Shown here piece after piece: positions 15,175 to 18,034 of a stretch of DNA of 18,034 bases (positions are counted from its first letter, which is position 1; the number at the start of each line of letters is the position of its first letter). Source of the DNA: Cyanobacteria bacterium UBA9579 (GTDB lineage Bacteria > Cyanobacteriota > Vampirovibrionia > Gastranaerophilales > UBA9579); contig DNSU01000049.1 in assembly GCA_003499585.1 (NCBI GenBank), forward strand, positions 1-18,034. The letters are read 5' to 3'. The notes beneath the pieces are model-generated. The model was not told the DNA's origin. It was given only the letters and a program-made list of their open reading frames with translations, and ran no database searches. A program made the translations under genes and the position numbers.

Positions 15175-15942
15175 ATGATTAGCAATAATAAGAAATTTTT
15201 GACTGGAATCTTAATAGCGATTTCACTGGTATTTATAGGAACAATCGCAGCTAATGCACAGGTGAGCATGCCATCTATCAATATTAGTATGGGATCAGCA
15301 GATTCCCCGGCAGAATTCAGCAAAGGATTACAAATACTTATCTGGCTGACAGTGCTTACAATAGCTCCCAGTATTATCATTATGACAACATCTTTTACCA
15401 GAATAGTAATTGTATTATCCCTGGTAAGACAAGCCATGGGTACGGCTCAATTACCGCCTTCCCAGGTAATAGTTGGGTTATCTTTAATACTTACCTTCTT
15501 TGTAATGGCTCCTACAATTAATGAAGTTAATACAAAAGCATTTCAGCCTTATATGAGTAATCAAATCACCCAACAGGCAGCACTGAAAATAGGAATAGAA
15601 CCATTAAGACAATTTATGTTCAAACAAACTGATGAAAAAGATCTGGCTTTATTCGTCAGAATGGCTAAAATACCTAATCCAAAAACCAGAGTAGATGTAC
15701 CTACCTATGTTTTAATACCATCATTTATCATAAGTGAATTAAAAACAGCATTTAAAATAGGATTTATGATATTTATCCCATTTTTGATCATAGATATTGT
15801 AGTAGCAAGTATTCTGGTATCTATGGGTATGTTATTCCTGCCACCACCAATGATCGCAATGCCCTTTAAAATAATTTTATTCGTAATGATCGATGGTTGG
15901 CATCTTGTTGCTCAATCTTTGGTCGAAGGATTCGTCAAATAA
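15175..15942 (+). CDS. fliP: Flagellar type III export gate protein FliP
   Basis: Forms the pentameric core of the flagellar export gate with FliQ and FliR in the inner membrane. The 255 residues start with a cleavable-type signal peptide (KK then a hydrophobic run, AANA-Q at 25-29), a known feature of FliP. The core shows SFTRIVIVLSLVRQAMG, LPPSQVIVGLSLILTFFVMAP and the C-terminal LPPPMIAMPFKIILFVMIDGW block, all strongly FliP. Length is normal (about 245-260). The ATG at 15175 follows an in-frame stop closely, so there is no alternative upstream start; the only AGGAG is 15 bases away, which may make initiation weak. First gene of the export-gate operon; 18 bases separate it from fliQ. Confidence 0.97.
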   Translation: MISNNKKFLTGILIAISLVFIGTIAANAQVSMPSINISMGSADSPAEFSKGLQILIWLTVLTIAPSIIIMTTSFTRIVIVLSLVRQAMGTAQLPPSQVIVGLSLILTFFVMAPTINEVNTKAFQPYMSNQITQQAALKIGIEPLRQFMFKQTDEKDLALFVRMAKIPNPKTRVDVPTYVLIPSFIISELKTAFKIGFMIFIPFLIIDIVVASILVSMGMLFLPPPMIAMPFKIILFVMIDGWHLVAQSLVEGFVK

Positions 15943-15960
15943 ATAATCTGGAGTATTTTT

Positions 15961-16230
15961 ATGACTCAATTAGAATTTCTCACTATATTACAGACAACAT
16001 TATCATTAGCATTAATGCTGTCTACTCCAATACTTATGGTATGTCTGGTTGTTGGTTTAGCAATTAGTATTTTTCAATCAGTTACACAAATTCAGGAAGC
16101 AACTCTTACCTTCGTTCCAAAGATTTTAGCCGGTATTATTTCTATTATTCTTCTTGCCCCATGGATGCTGGAAGTCTATATCAATGGAGTCACTGAAATC
16201 TTCGCCAAAATGTCAAATATAGCACATTAA
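15961..16230 (+). CDS. fliQ: Flagellar type III export gate protein FliQ
   Basis: A small inner-membrane helical-hairpin subunit (89 residues) packed around the FliP/FliR core. It shows two hydrophobic helices (about residues 13-38 and 55-76) around the typical GLAISIFQSVTQIQEATLTFVPKI segment, including the conserved TQIQExTLxFxPK. Length is the family standard. CTGGAG lies about 8 bases before the ATG. It sits 18 bases after fliP and 18 before fliR, so the genes are surely one operon. Confidence 0.97.
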   Translation: MTQLEFLTILQTTLSLALMLSTPILMVCLVVGLAISIFQSVTQIQEATLTFVPKILAGIISIILLAPWMLEVYINGVTEIFAKMSNIAH

Positions 16231-16248
16231 AATAAATGTAAGTGAGTT

Positions 16249-17034
16249 ATGGACCACGATATATCTATATTATTTTCAATGAAAAGCATGATTGTTTTTA
16301 TTCTGGTTATTTCAAGAATAAGCGGAATGTTAGCAACTGCTCCTCTATTCTCGACATTTCCTATTCCAATGCAAGTAAAAGCCGGATTAGCAGCTATGAC
16401 TGCATTTATTATTTATCCAATTGTACTTAGTACTTCTACATTTCCAGTCCCTCATGATTTATTAACCCTAATGTTAATGGTAAGTAGAGAATTGTTTATC
16501 GGAATTTTGCTGGGTTTTTGTGCTCAATTAATATTTGTCGGAATACAGATCGGTGGACAATTACTCAGTATGCAGATGGGACTGGCAATATCCCAAACAC
16601 TTGATCCTGTAACACGTCAACAGGTCCCTATTATCGGACAGTTCTATTTATATATAGCAAGTTTAGCATTTATTTTCTTAAACGGGCCTCAGTGGCTATT
16701 CTCGACAATATTTGCAACCTATAAAACCATTCCTATGGGTCTAAGCTTCGAGTTTACAGCGGATATGACACAAAAGATATTACTCTTTACCAGCCAAATC
16801 TTCTCTATCGCATTTGGAATAGTAATGCCATTATTTGCAATATTATTTCTCATCGACATAGCTCTTGGTTTTACCTCAAAATTAATGCCGCAAATGAATA
16901 TATTTATGGTCAGTATCCCTCTAAAAATAATACTCGGATTAATAATTATGAACTTATTTATGCCAACGACAGCAGTATACTTATCCAGTCTTATAGAACG
17001 CCTGTTAGGATCTATAGGAGACATATTTATCTAA
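16249..17034 (+). CDS. fliR: Flagellar type III export gate protein FliR
   Basis: Completes the export gate with FliP and FliQ and contacts FlhB. The 261-residue membrane protein shows the conserved RISGMLATAPLFSTF near the start, KAGLAAMTAFI, RELFIGILLGF, the GLAISQTLDPVTRQQVP loop and a final LAILFLIDIALGFTSKLMPQ-type segment, all as in FliR. Length is typical. The ATG at 16249 has only a weak ribosome-like GTGAG immediately upstream; coupling to fliQ may support it. The stop is 11 bases before flhB. Confidence 0.96.
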   Translation: MDHDISILFSMKSMIVFILVISRISGMLATAPLFSTFPIPMQVKAGLAAMTAFIIYPIVLSTSTFPVPHDLLTLMLMVSRELFIGILLGFCAQLIFVGIQIGGQLLSMQMGLAISQTLDPVTRQQVPIIGQFYLYIASLAFIFLNGPQWLFSTIFATYKTIPMGLSFEFTADMTQKILLFTSQIFSIAFGIVMPLFAILFLIDIALGFTSKLMPQMNIFMVSIPLKIILGLIIMNLFMPTTAVYLSSLIERLLGSIGDIFI

Positions 17035-17045
17035 TGGAGAACTAA

Positions 17046-18034
17046 ATGGCAGGAGAACGCACAGAAAAGGCGACGCCCAAGCGGCGGAGCGAATCAAGAA
17101 AAAAAGGCCAAATACCCAAAAGTCAGGATCTTAGTCAGGGTATAACTCTTGCTGTTGGCGTTTATCTGATTTCTATCCTTGCTCCATCCATTATGACTAA
17201 ATTTAGTAATTCAGCTACACATCTTTTTTCTAATCTGGATCCTAACCAAATAAATAATGAAAATTTTTTAGGTTTTTTCTCACCTCATTTATATTTATTA
17301 TTTGATATTCTTTTGCCAATAATGCTAGTTTTAATGGTTGCAGGAATAATTGTTAATCTGGCACAGGTTGGATTTTTTTTCTCCCTTGAACCTCTCAAAC
17401 CTAAACTGGATAAATTAAGCCCAATAGGCATGATAAAAGGATTCAAAAAATTTTTTGAACTAAAAAGCTTCGTAGAACTTATAAAATCACTTATAAAAAT
17501 GGGAATAGTTGCCTGGATATCATACTCGGTCATCAATTCACATAGAACTGAATTATTAACACTGTTAGGAGCAGAACTTCAACAGGCATTAGCACTTATA
17601 GGCACTATTATTATTGAAATGATTACTCAAATAACTATAGTATTAATTATTATAGGAATTGTTGATCAAAAATATCAGATATACGAGATGGAAAAATCAA
17701 TTAAGATGACCAAAGAGGAAATTAAGGATGAACGCAAAAACGCAGAAGGTGATCCTCAGATAAAATCTAAAATTAGAAGCGTTCAGATGCAGTTTGCGAT
17801 GCAACGAATGATGAGTGAAGTGCCAACTGCAGATGTTATAATTACAAACCCGACTCATTACTCGATAGCATTAAGATATGACACAAAAATTGCTCCGGCT
17901 CCACAGGTGATAGCTAAGGGTGTAGACTTTGTGGCATTTCGAATCAGGGATATTGCAAAACATAATGGGATTCCAATAGTAGAAAATAAACCTCTTGCAA
18001 GAACACTGTATAAAATTGTACCATTAGAAGGATT
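17046..18034 (+). CDS. flhB: Flagellar export switch protein FlhB (cut by window edge)
   Basis: Switches export specificity from rod/hook to filament subunits after self-cleavage. The frame is open from ATG 17046 (TGGAG about 7 bases upstream) to the right edge: 329 complete codons, so roughly the last 20-50 residues are missing. It shows the usual start AGERTEKATPKRR, four membrane segments (about residues 32-52, 80-105, 138-155 and 182-212), the linker KMTKEEIKDE and EGDPQIKSKIR, and the autocleavage motif N268-P-T-H, followed by YSIALRYD. Order fliP-fliQ-fliR-flhB is that of flagellar operons. Its first few codons (CG-rich, AAGGCGACGCCCAAGCGG) stand out from the AT-rich surroundings but encode the normal conserved start. 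Confidence 0.96.
   Translation, partial: MAGERTEKATPKRRSESRKKGQIPKSQDLSQGITLAVGVYLISILAPSIMTKFSNSATHLFSNLDPNQINNENFLGFFSPHLYLLFDILLPIMLVLMVAGIIVNLAQVGFFFSLEPLKPKLDKLSPIGMIKGFKKFFELKSFVELIKSLIKMGIVAWISYSVINSHRTELLTLLGAELQQALALIGTIIIEMITQITIVLIIIGIVDQKYQIYEMEKSIKMTKEEIKDERKNAEGDPQIKSKIRSVQMQFAMQRMMSEVPTADVIITNPTHYSIALRYDTKIAPAPQVIAKGVDFVAFRIRDIAKHNGIPIVENKPLARTLYKIVPLEG

Overview
The window is AT-rich, Gram-negative-type bacterial DNA with long repeat-filled intergenic gaps. The gene set is a B12-dependent class II ribonucleotide reductase, a plant/cyanobacterial-type glutamate-cysteine ligase, a low-GC fliPQR-flhB operon, and two proteins with polar N-terminal extensions ending in short PxF/SFG-like motifs. 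This suggests a flagellated non-photosynthetic relative of cyanobacteria (Melainabacteria/Vampirovibrionia, Gastranaerophilales-like). The assignment is inferred from gene content and sequence style, not from a marker phylogeny, and I hold it at about 50%.

Layout. 39-2441 (minus) is nrdJ, with a recognisable promoter and NrdR-box-like palindromes upstream. 2442-3087 is a long gap between divergent genes. 3088-3690 (plus) is a small TPR protein with a strong intrinsic terminator whose hairpin runs into the 3' end of the convergent gene. That gene, 3731-5074 (minus), is an unrecognised 447-residue protein with a kinase-like N-terminal half and a C-terminal array of about 33-residue helical repeats. 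5146-7649 (minus) is a copper-type P-type ATPase followed, through a TAATG overlap, by an unlisted 29-codon single-TM peptide.

7650-9302 holds endonuclease III (nth) inside a repeat-rich zone. Two copies of a 69-bp element lie in opposite orientation on either side of it, together with other palindromic and dispersed repeats. ksgA (9303-10145, minus) is divergent from a tightly coupled two-gene unit, a gshA-type ligase plus a spermidine-synthase-like protein (10245-12594). Next is a divergent 4-alpha-glucanotransferase (12694-14811) and a gap with two hairpins. The window ends in the flagellar export-gate operon fliP-fliQ-fliR-flhB (15175 to the right edge, flhB truncated).

Working together: fliP, fliQ, fliR and flhB build the membrane gate of the flagellar type III export apparatus. 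The copper ATPase and its small partner probably form one metal-efflux transcription unit. The glutamate-cysteine ligase and the aminopropyltransferase-like protein are almost certainly co-translated, which suggests a shared thiol/polyamine-related pathway, though the second enzyme's reaction is unknown. NrdJ, Nth and KsgA are housekeeping. There is no clear phage, integrase, transposase, CRISPR array, rRNA or tRNA. The least explained items are the small ATPase-linked peptide, the pseudokinase/helical-repeat protein, the coupled ligase operon and the repeat cluster around nth.
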